Shown one piece after another: positions 1-8,300 of a DNA stretch of 14,929 nt. The DNA is taken from the NCBI GenBank assembly GCA_046545675.1, contig JBKGZI010000098.1, positions 1-14,929 on the forward strand. The letters run 5' to 3'. The position numbers and the translations under genes were made by a program. The notes below the pieces were generated by a model. That model saw nothing but the letters and a program-made list of their open reading frames with translations. It had not been told where the DNA came from and made no database searches. The stretch is from CAYLTX01 sp046545675 (lineage in GTDB: Bacteria > Myxococcota_A > Bradymonadia > Bradymonadales > Bradymonadaceae). Within the stretch, counting starts at the first letter, position 1. Each line of letters opens with the position of its first letter.

Positions 1-38
1 CCCCCAGCGCGCCCCACTACACTTTGGGGGCGGCGCTG
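1..38. repeat. Hairpin at the left window edge
   Basis: Two nested inverted pairs are visible: CCCCCA (1-6) with TGGGGG (25-30), and CAGCGC (5-10) with GCGCTG (33-38). They overlap, so they are alternative folds. There is no clear T-tract. This may be the tail of an upstream gene's terminator, but the upstream gene is outside the window. Confidence 0.3.
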
Positions 39-57
39 TGCTATGCCAACGTGTCGA

Positions 58-63
58 TATGAT
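58..63 (+). promoter_or_regulatory. Possible -10 box of the RNase HI gene
   Basis: TATGAT at 58-63 matches the sigma-70 -10 consensus in five of six positions. It lies 33 bases before the GTG chosen as start, so transcription would begin near 70 and leave the GGAG at 87-90 in the leader. No good -35 box lies 16-18 bases upstream (the region reads CTGTG), so the call is weak. If real, it excludes translation from the ATG at 43. Confidence 0.3.
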
Positions 64-96
64 GTTTGTAGCAACTACTCAGAATTGGAGGCGCCC

Positions 97-837
97 GTGG
101 CGTGGCAACGCAGATATTTCAAGGGAAATAAGGTCTATGTCGAAGTCGACGACGACGGTGAATTGGTCGTCGAGGACGGCCGCGTGGCGATGAAGTATAG
201 CGAGTCCGAGGACGCCAAGACCTACAACGCCAACCCGCGCAATATTTCGGGTCCGCTCGGCGACGATGGCAAGCCCAAAGGCGGCTCGAAAAAGAAGCCC
301 TCTCGAGGATCGAAGGACGAGTCTGCGAGATCGAAGGGAACAAAATCGGCTGATGATCAAATACAGCTAAGCGAAGCCCCGCAGGTGTCGACGGAGGTGC
401 CCGACGAACTTTTGTCCTATCCTCCCCCGGAGGACGGCGAGGTCGAGGTGTACACTGACGGCGCCTGCAGCGGCAATCCCGGGCCCTGTGGCTACGGATT
501 GCTGATTCGCGAGGGCGACAAATACCGCGAGATTGCGCAGTATCTGGGCCACGGCACCAATAACATCGCCGAGCTAACGGCCATTAAAGTCGCGTTGGAG
601 AATATCGAGGACAAGAGCAAGCCGGTGCGCATCTACTCCGACAGCAGCTATTCGATCGGCGTATTGGTGCGCGGCTGGAAGGCCAAGGCAAATCGGGAGC
701 TGATTTTGGAGACACGAAAACTCATCGAGGACTTCGACGATCTCAAACTCATCAAGGTCAAAGGCCACGCCGGCCAACCGCTCAACGAACGAGCCGACGA
801 CCTGGCCACCGGCGCCGTCGAAAACCGCCTAACCTGA
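97..837 (+). CDS. rnhA: Ribonuclease HI with an N-terminal extension domain
   Basis: Degrades the RNA strand of RNA-DNA hybrids in the cytoplasm (R-loops, Okazaki primers). I chose the GTG at 97 (246 aa) because GGAG lies at 87-90, six bases upstream, and the family-like text starts with VAWQRRYFKGNKVYVEV. An in-frame ATG at 43 would add 18 unconvincing residues. From the ATG numbering, the RNase H core spans about 133-262 with the full catalytic set: D139 (YTDGACSGNPG), E177 (NNIAEL), D200 (YSDSSYS), H242 (KGHAG) and D252. Spacings agree with E. coli RNase HI except between D200 and H242, which is about 12 residues shorter, so the basic protrusion (handle) appears reduced. The first 50-60 residues form a small beta-rich extension joined by a Lys/Ser/Asp-rich linker (about 70-125). 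I recall similar extensions in deltaproteobacterial RNases HI; their role is not known to me. Probably transcribed separately from the operon downstream. Confidence 0.9.
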   Translation: MAWQRRYFKGNKVYVEVDDDGELVVEDGRVAMKYSESEDAKTYNANPRNISGPLGDDGKPKGGSKKKPSRGSKDESARSKGTKSADDQIQLSEAPQVSTEVPDELLSYPPPEDGEVEVYTDGACSGNPGPCGYGLLIREGDKYREIAQYLGHGTNNIAELTAIKVALENIEDKSKPVRIYSDSSYSIGVLVRGWKAKANRELILETRKLIEDFDDLKLIKVKGHAGQPLNERADDLATGAVENRLT

Positions 838-846
838 TTTCCTGTT

Positions 847-892
847 GTTGCCGTTACAGTTGCTGTTACGCAGTTGCTGTTACGCAGTTGCT
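847..892 (+). repeat. Tandem repeat, 14-base unit, upstream of moxR
   Basis: The word GTTGCTGTTACGCA occurs exactly at 859-872 and 873-886. It is preceded by the variant GTTGCCGTTACA at 847-858 and followed by GTTGCT at 887-892. The repeat fills the start of the gap between the RNase HI stop and moxR. A related word in inverse orientation (AACTGCAACTGC) follows the moxR gene near 1967-1978. Confidence 0.8.
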
Positions 893-896
893 TTTC

Positions 897-934
897 CTGG
901 ACCCCTGAACCCCTGGACCCCTGGACCCCTGAAC
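897..934 (+). repeat. Octamer ladder CTGGACCC abutting the moxR start
   Basis: Exact 8-base period: CTGGACCC (897), CTGAACCC (905), CTGGACCC (913), CTGGACCC (921), CTGAAC (929). It ends one base before the moxR ATG at 936 and occupies the place where a ribosome binding site would be expected. No purine-rich Shine-Dalgarno sequence is present here. Confidence 0.85.
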
Positions 935-935
935 A

Positions 936-1928
936 ATGACTGCTGAAGTTGGACAACTAAACGAGATGATTCGGGAACGCAGCGAGTTTGTGGACACCAT
1001 GCGCCACGAGCTCGAGCGTGTGGTGGTCGGCCAGGAGTATATGGTCGAGCGCCTGCTCATCGGCATGCTCACCGGCGGGCACGTCCTGCTCGAGGGCGTG
1101 CCGGGGCTGGCCAAGACGCTGACGGTCAAATCGCTGGCCGAATGCGTCGACCTGGACTTCCAGCGCATCCAATTCACCCCCGACCTGCTGCCGGCCGACC
1201 TCATCGGCACGATGATCTTCGACCAGCAGAGCCGCGAGTTCGTCCCGCGCACCGGCCCGGTCTTCACCAACGTGCTGCTGGCCGACGAGATCAACCGCGC
1301 GCCGGCCAAGGTGCAGTCGGCGCTCTTGGAGGCCATGCAGGAGCATCAGGTCACCATCGGCGACACCTCCTACCAACTCGACGAGCCGTTTTTGGTGCTG
1401 GCCACCCAGAACCCGATCGAGCAGGAAGGCACCTACCCGCTGCCCGAGGCCCAGGTCGACCGCTTCATGCTCATGATTCGGGTGACCTATCCGAGTCGCG
1501 AGGAGGAGCGGCTGATCATGGAGAGGGTCACCGAGCGCACCAGCCCGGACCGGCTCGACGCGGTCGCCACCCCCGAGCAGATCATCGCCTCGCAAAAGGC
1601 GGTGCGCGAGATCTATATCGACGAGAAGCTCAAGGATTATATCGTCGACATCATCGTCGCCACCCGCAACCCCGAGGAGCACGGCCTCGAGGAGCTGCGC
1701 GACTTCATCGAATTCGGCGCCAGCCCCCGGGCGACCATCTACCTGAACCTGGCGGCCAAGGCCCACGCCTTCATCCGGCGGCGAGGCTACGTCACCCCCG
1801 AAGACATCAAATCGGTGGCCTACGACGTGCTGCGCCACCGCGTCATCCTGACGTTTGCGGCCGAAGCCGAGGAGTACACGCCGGAGCGAGTCATCGAGCA
1901 GATCTTGGAAGCCATCGAAGTTCCTTGA
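936..1928 (+). CDS. moxR: MoxR-family AAA+ ATPase
   Basis: Cytoplasmic AAA+ chaperone-like ATPase that typically works with VWA-domain proteins encoded beside it, remodelling or activating client complexes. The 330-aa length is normal for the family. Visible motifs are Walker A GVPGLAKT (54-61, K60), Walker B VLLADEINRAP with D117 and E118, and sensor 1 LATQNP (N159). A C-terminal helical lid follows, with arginine-rich stretches around SPRATIYLNLAAKA and the family-typical text YVTPEDIKSVAYDVLRHRV. The ATG at 936 gives a full N-terminus before the GQEYMVERLL segment. It lacks a Shine-Dalgarno sequence and instead follows the octamer ladder. It is the first gene of the Bat operon, with a 74-base gap to the DUF58 gene. 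Family assignment is secure; the exact client is inferred from context. Confidence 0.95.
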   Translation: MTAEVGQLNEMIRERSEFVDTMRHELERVVVGQEYMVERLLIGMLTGGHVLLEGVPGLAKTLTVKSLAECVDLDFQRIQFTPDLLPADLIGTMIFDQQSREFVPRTGPVFTNVLLADEINRAPAKVQSALLEAMQEHQVTIGDTSYQLDEPFLVLATQNPIEQEGTYPLPEAQVDRFMLMIRVTYPSREEERLIMERVTERTSPDRLDAVATPEQIIASQKAVREIYIDEKLKDYIVDIIVATRNPEEHGLEELRDFIEFGASPRATIYLNLAAKAHAFIRRRGYVTPEDIKSVAYDVLRHRVILTFAAEAEEYTPERVIEQILEAIEVP

Positions 1929-1934
1929 CGGCAG

Positions 1935-1966
1935 AAAGTGAGAGAGTGAGAGAGTGAGAAAGTAAG
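1935..1966 (+). repeat. Octamer ladder AGAGTGAG after moxR
   Basis: Four contiguous 8-base units: AAAGTGAG (1935), AGAGTGAG (1943), AGAGTGAG (1951), AAAGTAAG (1959). It begins six bases after the moxR stop and is followed by AACTGC twice. The sequence is unrelated to the ladder before moxR but has the same period. Confidence 0.85.
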
Positions 1967-2002
1967 AACTGCAACTGCTTCACGACGTCAGAACTGGGCT
2001 AA

Positions 2003-2878
2003 ATGCTACGAAAGGAACTAATCAAGGCGGTCAAGCACTTGGAGTTGGTGGCGCGGCGCGCAGTCAACGACCAGCTCGCCGGACAGTACCAGAGCGTCTT
2101 CAAGGGGCGCGGCATGGACTTTACCGACGTGCGCGAGTACCAGCCCGGCGACGATATCCGCGTGATCGATTGGAATGTCTCGGCGCGCATGAACGAGATG
2201 CATATCAAGCAATTCGTCGAGGAGCGCGAGTTGACCGTATTGCTGCTCGTCGACGCCTCGGGCAGCCAGACCTTCGGCACCTGCAATCGCCGAAAACAGG
2301 AGACCGCCGCGGAGTTGGCTGCGCTGATTGCGTTTAGCGCGATCTCCAATAATGACCGCGTCGGCTTGATCACCTTCACCGACCAGATCGAGACGTTCAT
2401 TCCGCCCAAGAAGGGCCGAAAGCACGTGCTGCGCGTGATCACCGAGATTCTGGATTTCACCCCGGAGCGCCGCGGCACCGACCTGCCCGGCGCGCTCGAA
2501 TACCTGTCTCGGATCACCAGCAAGCGCGCGCTGACGTTTTTGGTCAGCGACTTTCAGGACACCGACTTCGAGACGAGCTTGAGCATCGCCAACCGCCGCC
2601 ACGAGATCATCCCCCTGGTGCTCGAAGACCCGATGGAGACCGAGCTTCCGAATATGGGGTTGGTGCCCTTCGAGGATCCGGAAACCGGCGAGATCGCGCT
2701 GGTGGACACATCATGTAAGCGCGTCCGACAGGAGTTTCGCGCCACCGGCAAGCAACAAAAAAAGCGGCTCGAGCGCATCTTCCAGAAGCATAAGATCGAT
2801 CACATCCCCATTCGCACCGACGCCAGTCATATCAAGGCATTGGTTCAGTACTTTCGGACCCGCTCGAAGCGGTATTGA
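2003..2878 (+). CDS. DUF58 family protein (VWA-like, Bat operon)
   Basis: DUF58 proteins are encoded next to MoxR ATPases and have a VWA-like fold. They are thought to be MoxR partners, but their molecular role is not settled. The 291-aa protein has no signal peptide or membrane segment and should be cytoplasmic. The family hallmark runs from FKGRGMDFTDVREYQPGDD through RVIDWNVSAR (53-62) to FVEERELTVLLLVD. A MIDAS-like DASGS follows at D84, S86 and S88. The later text LVSDFQDTDFE fits the second half of the VWA-like domain. The ATG at 2003 gives the usual N-terminus (LRKELIKAVKHLELVARRAVNDQLAG). No good ribosome binding site precedes it; GAAAGGAA occurs just inside the gene. Only nine bases separate its stop from the next start, so the two are surely co-transcribed. 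Confidence 0.93.
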   Translation: MLRKELIKAVKHLELVARRAVNDQLAGQYQSVFKGRGMDFTDVREYQPGDDIRVIDWNVSARMNEMHIKQFVEERELTVLLLVDASGSQTFGTCNRRKQETAAELAALIAFSAISNNDRVGLITFTDQIETFIPPKKGRKHVLRVITEILDFTPERRGTDLPGALEYLSRITSKRALTFLVSDFQDTDFETSLSIANRRHEIIPLVLEDPMETELPNMGLVPFEDPETGEIALVDTSCKRVRQEFRATGKQQKKRLERIFQKHKIDHIPIRTDASHIKALVQYFRTRSKRY

Positions 2879-2887
2879 GATAGCGAA

Positions 2888-4264
2888 ATGATGAGGATGG
2901 TGTTGAAATATAGTGGATTTTTAGTGGTTTTGGCGGCCGCCTTCGCAATCGATGCTGTGCCGGCCTTTGCCGACGCGGGTGACACCGGCGCGCACAAAGC
3001 GAGCGCAGCCCAGCAGGCCGACGCATCTGATGGTGCCGACCAAGATGGCGTGACCGAAGACGCCGTGGCCGGACGGGCCTCGCTGCGCCAGCAATTCTCG
3101 GCGCCCGAAGAGGCCCATGTCGGCGACCGCCTCGAGCTGACCCTCGAGGTCACCCATCCGCCCGATGCCAGCGTCTACTTGCCGGAGAGCTTCGGCAATC
3201 CGCGCTGGGAGTTGACCGACACGCGGCGCACGACCGCCTCCGACGAGGCGCGCGAGGTCACCACGCTCACGCTCATCTTCCAGATCTTTCGGCCCGGCTC
3301 GACCACCCTGCCCGGCTTCGAGGTCACCGTCTCAAACGCGCTCGCGAGAGACACTAAATTGGAGACGGAGCCGGTCGAGGCCAAGGTCGTCTCCGCGCTT
3401 CCACCCGACGAGACCCCGCCCCTGGAGGACCACCGCGACCCGGTGGCCGTGTGGGCCGACGACTATACGCTCGCCTGGGTCGGCGGCATCCTGGGCGGCG
3501 CGCTATTCGCTGCCCTGCTGACCTTTTTAGTGGTGCGCAGCCGTCGCGAGGAAGCCCCCGGCCCGCCGCCGCGCCCGGCACACGTGGTCGCCATGGAGAA
3601 GCTCAGCGCCCTGACCACCGGCGACCTGCTCGATGACCACGAGTATATGGTCTTTTATGTGCGCATGTCCGAGGCCGTGCGCGAGTACCTTGGCCGCCGG
3701 TACGGCTTCCGCGGCACGGAGCTTACGACCACCGAAATCCTCGACAAACTCGAGGCGGTCACCTGGCCGGCAGGCCTATCGCTCGAGGACGTACGCGAGT
3801 GGCTCCACCATTGCGATTTGATCAAATTTAGCGGCGTCATCCCCAGACGACAGCGAGCGGAACAGGCGCTCCGACGCGGGTTTTCCATCGTCGAACTGAC
3901 GCGGCCAAAGCCGGAACCGGAACCGGTGGCCGGGGACCGGGAGACGGAGACCGATGAAACGGGAGCCGGAGACCGAAAGCCGGATACCGATGAAACGGGA
4001 GCCGGGGGCCAGGAGACGGAGACGGAGACGGAACCGGAGGCCGGGGACCGGGAGACGGAGACGGAGACGGAGACGGAGACGGAGACGGAACCGGAGACGG
4101 AACCGGAGACCGGGGACCGAGAGCCGGAACCGGAACCGGAGACCGGGGACCGAGAGCCGGATACCGATGAAACGGAAGCCGGGGGCCGGGAGACGGAACC
4201 GGAACCGGACTCGGAGCCGGATACCGGGGACCGGGAGACGGCCGCGCAGGGAGGTGAGCGATGA
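2888..4264 (+). CDS. BatD-like / DUF4381-like membrane protein with acidic repeat tail
   Basis: Bat operons usually carry a DUF4381-type protein at this position, between DUF58 and BatA. This 458-aa version has a signal peptide (1-28, cleavage after AFA) and a periplasmic Ig-like region (about 60-165, with APEEAHVGDRLELTLEV resembling the start of a BatD domain). One membrane helix follows at about 194-217 ahead of RSRREE. A cytoplasmic helical domain (about 230-337) contains FYVRMSEAVREYLGRRYG and HCDLIKFSGVIP. From about 339 to the end the protein is low-complexity Glu/Thr/Pro/Asp/Gly. This tail is written by hexamer-type DNA repeats and would face the cytoplasm. ATG codons at 2888, 2891 and 2897 are all possible starts. 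The stop overlaps the batA start (ATGA), suggesting translational coupling. It is probably a membrane scaffold for the VWA proteins. The choice between a short BatD and a DUF4381 protein is uncertain. Confidence 0.8.
   Translation: MMRMVLKYSGFLVVLAAAFAIDAVPAFADAGDTGAHKASAAQQADASDGADQDGVTEDAVAGRASLRQQFSAPEEAHVGDRLELTLEVTHPPDASVYLPESFGNPRWELTDTRRTTASDEAREVTTLTLIFQIFRPGSTTLPGFEVTVSNALARDTKLETEPVEAKVVSALPPDETPPLEDHRDPVAVWADDYTLAWVGGILGGALFAALLTFLVVRSRREEAPGPPPRPAHVVAMEKLSALTTGDLLDDHEYMVFYVRMSEAVREYLGRRYGFRGTELTTTEILDKLEAVTWPAGLSLEDVREWLHHCDLIKFSGVIPRRQRAEQALRRGFSIVELTRPKPEPEPVAGDRETETDETGAGDRKPDTDETGAGGQETETETEPEAGDRETETETETETETEPETEPETGDREPEPEPETGDREPDTDETEAGGRETEPEPDSEPDTGDRETAAQGGER
3904..4246 (+). 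repeat. In-frame hexamer-type repeats coding an acidic tail
   Basis: The tract is built from GGAGAC and GGAACC hexamers (coding Glu-Thr and Glu-Pro) interrupted by variants of GGGGACCGGGAGACG (Gly-Asp-Arg-Glu). The longest uninterrupted hexamer run is around 4051-4086. A larger word coding GDRE..DTDETGAG recurs three times. The reading frame stays open throughout because the main unit is a multiple of three. Confidence 0.85.
4249..4256 (+). promoter_or_regulatory. Shine-Dalgarno of batA inside the upstream gene
   Basis: GGAGGTGA at 4249-4256 is the strongest plus-strand ribosome binding site in the operon, four bases before the ATG at 4261. It lies in the last codons of the preceding gene, just after the repeat tail ends. 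It would keep batA translated even if the repeat tract changes length. Confidence 0.75.
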
Positions 4265-5313
4265 ATATCGAATTCGCGTACCCCTGGGTTCTGTTGTTGC
4301 TAGTCTTGGTGCCGATTATCGGCGCGTTGATGTTCATCCCGCGGCTCAAGCGCCGCCAAGTCGGGACGTTCATCTTCTCGCGCGTGACGACGCTTCAGAG
4401 TCAGGCGCGCGGATGGAAGCGCTACCTGGAGCCGCTGCCCAACATCCTGATGCTCATCGCGCTCACCCTGATGATCGTGGCGCTGGCGCGCCCGCAGGGC
4501 ATCGAGGCCGAGGAACTCGAGGTCGAGGGCATCGACATCTACCTGGCCCTCGACATGTCCGGCTCGATGCGCGCCATCGACAAAACCGAAGACGAGATGC
4601 GAGCCGACGCCGCCCGCGGCAACGACCCCGAGGACCGCTTCGAGGCGGCCGTGCGTGTGTTCAATGATTTTGTCGACTCTCGCAAACACGACCGCCTCGG
4701 CATGGTGGTCTTTGCCAAAGACGCCTTTTTGCAGTTCCCGCTGACCCTCGACTACAACACCATCAAGGGCATGCTCGACCGGCTCAGCCTGGGCGATATC
4801 GACCCGGGCGGCACCGCCCTCGGCAACGCGATGGGACGTGCGGCCGCCGGCCTGCGCGAGAGTGACGCGGAGACCAAGATCATGATTCTGATCACCGACG
4901 GCGACCGCCGCGGCGGCAATATCTCGCCGATGCAGGCCGCCCAAATCGCCGACGATCTCGGCGTAAAGGTCTTTCCGATCCTGGTGGGGCGCGAGGGACC
5001 GACGCTGGTGCCGGTGCAGGCACGCGGTATGTTCGGCGGCTCGACCCGATATCGAGAGATGGAGTTTCCGGTCAACCCGGAGTTGCTCGAGGACATCGCC
5101 GCCAAGACGGACGGCGAATTCTACCGCGCGACCGACGCCGAGGGGCTCGAAAAGCGGCTGCACACCATCCTGGACCGCTTCGAGCGCACCCAGATCGAGG
5201 ACGCCTCCAATGTGGATAAGACTGAGCTGTTCCGGCCGCTGGTTATCTGGGCGATGTTGCTTCTGGCAGCGCAATTGACGCTGCGCTTGACGCTCTTACG
5301 AAAATTTCCGTGA
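4261..5313 (+). CDS. batA: BatA-like VWA-domain inner-membrane protein
   Basis: BatA proteins anchor a von Willebrand factor A domain to the inner membrane as part of the MoxR/Bat system (stress and aerotolerance phenotypes in some bacteria; mechanism unclear). The 350-aa protein has the classical layout: membrane segments at about 7-27 and 57-78, then a VWA domain (about 90-300), then a C-terminal membrane helix (about 325-345). The metal-binding MIDAS site is complete: D98-M-S100-G-S102 in LALDMSGSM, T185 in PGGTALG and D213 in LITDGDRRGG. Text such as VVFAKDAFLQFPLTLDY and FPILVG is typical. The start overlaps the upstream stop and has a strong ribosome binding site. The next gene begins 21 bases after the stop. 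A 20-residue acidic insertion after the MIDAS loop (KTEDEMRADAARGNDPEDR) looks slightly unusual. Confidence 0.93.
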   Translation: MNIEFAYPWVLLLLVLVPIIGALMFIPRLKRRQVGTFIFSRVTTLQSQARGWKRYLEPLPNILMLIALTLMIVALARPQGIEAEELEVEGIDIYLALDMSGSMRAIDKTEDEMRADAARGNDPEDRFEAAVRVFNDFVDSRKHDRLGMVVFAKDAFLQFPLTLDYNTIKGMLDRLSLGDIDPGGTALGNAMGRAAAGLRESDAETKIMILITDGDRRGGNISPMQAAQIADDLGVKVFPILVGREGPTLVPVQARGMFGGSTRYREMEFPVNPELLEDIAAKTDGEFYRATDAEGLEKRLHTILDRFERTQIEDASNVDKTELFRPLVIWAMLLLAAQLTLRLTLLRKFP

Positions 5314-5334
5314 TGCCTCTTCATCAGTGACGTT

Positions 5335-8300
5335 ATGCATTTTGCGCGACCAGACAATTTATACCTGTTGTTGATGTTGGTGCCGATGGTGCTGGCTATC
5401 GGCGGCTATTTCTGGTGGAAGCGCCGGGTTAGCAAGCGCGTGGGACACGACCATTTGATCCGGGCGATGGCTGCGCGTCACTCGAACCGCCGGCAGGTGG
5501 CTCGTGCGGTGCTCGTGGTGCTCGCCGTGGCGCTGCTAGGCTTCGCCGCCGCCCAGCCCCAATGGGGCCAAAATGACCGATCCGTCGAACGCATGGGGGT
5601 CGATGTCGTTTACGCGATCGACCTGTCCAACAGCATGCTCGCCCAGGATATCCCGCCCAGCCGTTTGCAGGCGGCCAAGGACGAGATTACCACCTCGATG
5701 ACCAGGCTCAGCGGCGATCGCGTCGGACTGGTCGTCTTTACGGCGATCAGCTTTGCGCAGTCGCCGTTGACCACCGACCACGGCGCGATCCGCTTCTACT
5801 TGAACAAGCTAAAACCCCGGCAGATGCCGGTGGGTGGCACCTCGGTGGGCCAGGCGATTATGGACAGCGTCGAGCTGTTGACCGGTGAGAAGATCGACCA
5901 GCGGACCGGCGAGCCCGAGGATAATGGCTCCAACAGCGATGGTATCGACCGTGCCGACAACCAGGTCATCGTGCTCATCACCGACGGCGAGGATCACGAG
6001 TCCTCACCGCTCGAGGCGGCGCGCATGGCGCGCGAGCGCGGCATTCGTGTGGTCACCGTCGGCATGGGAAGTCCCGAGGGCGGCCGGATTCCGATTTACG
6101 GCGATAACGGCGAGCTCAAGGGCTATAAGCGCGACCAAAATGGAGAGCTGGTCTACACCCGCCTCGACGAGGAGACGCTGGAAGGTATCGCCGCCGAGAC
6201 CGGCGGCACCTACCTGCGCTATACCGGCGAGCACTCGGTGGTCAACGGCCTGGAGCGCTATATCGCTGAGCTCGAGAAGAGCGAGCTCGAGACGATGCTC
6301 CGAAAGCGCTACAAAGACCGGTTCATGTATTTTCTGGCCCCCGCGCTGCTTCTTCTGGTCATCGCCATGCTCCTCGGGGAGCGCCGGCGCCGGGAGACCG
6401 GCGCGCCGCAGCGCGACGAGCGAAAGAGCGCCGGGTCGATCTTCATGGTCTTGATTGTGCTGCTCGGCGCGACCGGCCTCGTCGGCTGTGACGACGCTTT
6501 CCGCGGCACCGTCTCCGAGGTCGATCAGGCCAACCAGCTCATCGCCCAAGACAAATACGAAGAGGCCCTCGAGCAATATCGAGAGGCCGAGAAGGTCGTC
6601 CCGTCGAGCTCCGAATTGCATTATAACCGCGGCATCGCGCGCCTGGGTGCCGAGGATTTTGACAAAGCCCGTGAGGCGTTTGCCCGTGCGCTGGAGAGCT
6701 CGGACCCCGAGCTTCGCTTCGACGCCCTCTTCAATCTCGGCCTTGCGCTCGCCGGCCAGGAGGAGTGGAAGGAGGCCTACGGGACCTACAAACGAGCGCT
6801 CAGCATCGAGCTCGACCAGCAGCACCCCCAAAACCGAGAACGCGTCGAACATGCTCGCCACAACCTGGAGGTCGTCTTCAGGAAGCTCTTTCCGCCCTGC
6901 TCCGAGCTCGAAGATGAGCTCGAGAACAATGACGACCCGGACACGGCGGCCGAGCTCGAGGAATTGTCGGCCGAGGATCTGACCCTCTGCGGACTCGACG
7001 ACGATTGGTTCGTCATTCCGGCGACCGTTGGCACGAGCGTGTCGGTGGAGGCGAGCTTCGAGCAGTTGCGCGAGGAGCCCGATCCCGAGCACGTCTTCTT
7101 GCCCGAGCCGCAGGACCTGCAACTGTCGGTCTTCGACGCTCGCGGCAAAGAAGTGTTGGCTGTCGACCAGGGCTCGCCCGAGGATCACCGGCCGGACGTC
7201 TCGAGCACCACCCGCTCGATCGACAAATTCACCGTCACCCCCGAGATGGTCGCCGACGGCAAGAGCCACGTGCTCCTCAAGGCCCACGCGACCGACGGCC
7301 GCGAGTTCTCCTACGACGTCGATGTTACCGCCATTCCGCCCTGCGAGGCCCTCGACGACGATTATGAGCCCAATGATACGCGCGAGGACGCCGCAGATAT
7401 CGCCCCGGGGAGCCACGAACTGCACATCTGCCCCGGCCAGGACGACTGGTATGCCATCGACCTGGAAATGGGCGATACGCTCTTTGTGGACGTCGCCCCG
7501 GGCCAGGACCGAGAGCGAGAGCGACCGCCGGTGCTCGACGTCGAAATCGTCAACGCCGACACCGGCGAGGTGGTCTCCGAAGGGCGCCCCGAGCCACCCT
7601 ACGTCACCGCCGGGGTTCGCGGTGTGACGCAGGACGGCCGCTACCTGGTGCGTGTCTTCGGCGAGACCGACGACGAGCAGGGTCCCTATACGACCGACAT
7701 CTACCGCTACGAACCGTGTGTGGTCGGCGACGACCGCTATGAGGAGAACGACACCGCCAGTCAGGCCGCCGAACTCGAACAAGACGCGCAGACCCATCGA
7801 TACCTGCGGATATGCGACGCCGACCGCGACTTCTTCAAGCTTCCGCCCCGCGAAGATGACCAGCAGGCTGCAGGCCCAGGACAAGCCCCCGGACAAGCAC
7901 AGCCCTCCGGCTCCCAGGATGATGACGACGAGGACCGCGAAGTGTCCTGGGGGCTGACGGTCATCGAGGACAAGACGGCCGCGGATGCCACCCCGTCGAG
8001 CGTGGACGAGCCGGCGAGCGACCCGCAAGATGGCGACCAACACGATGCGAATGATGAGGATGCACCGCCCACGCTCGATATCATGAGCCGCTCGGGCGAC
8101 CAGATCCTGGCCGAGGGTGTCACCCCCGAGACCCCTGTCGAGGCCGACGACGATCCCGATGGCGAGCCGGATGACAGTGACGACGCCGATGACGACGCCG
8201 ATGACGACGCCGATGACGACGAGCCGGCGCAGCGCCCTGCCCTCGACCGCGCGGTCAGCTATGAAAATTCCGACAATGAAGAGCTGTTGCTCCGCGTGCA

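Noticed and set aside
43..96. ATG at 43 as the start of RNase HI
   Set aside because: No ribosome binding site precedes it, the 18 added residues do not look like the family, and a likely -10 box (58-63) lies downstream of it; GTG 97 has GGAG at good distance.
897..934. Octamer ladder as a mini CRISPR array
   Set aside because: Units are directly adjacent without spacers and only eight bases long; no cas genes are present.
957..1838. A 293-aa minus-strand open frame opposite moxR
   Set aside because: Shadow frame: low-information Gly/Asp/Leu/His-rich sequence without motifs, fully opposite a clear MoxR gene.
3837..4373. A minus-strand frame coding Pro/Ser/Val repeats
   Set aside because: It is the reverse reading of the hexamer repeats that encode the acidic tail; no start signal and no domain.
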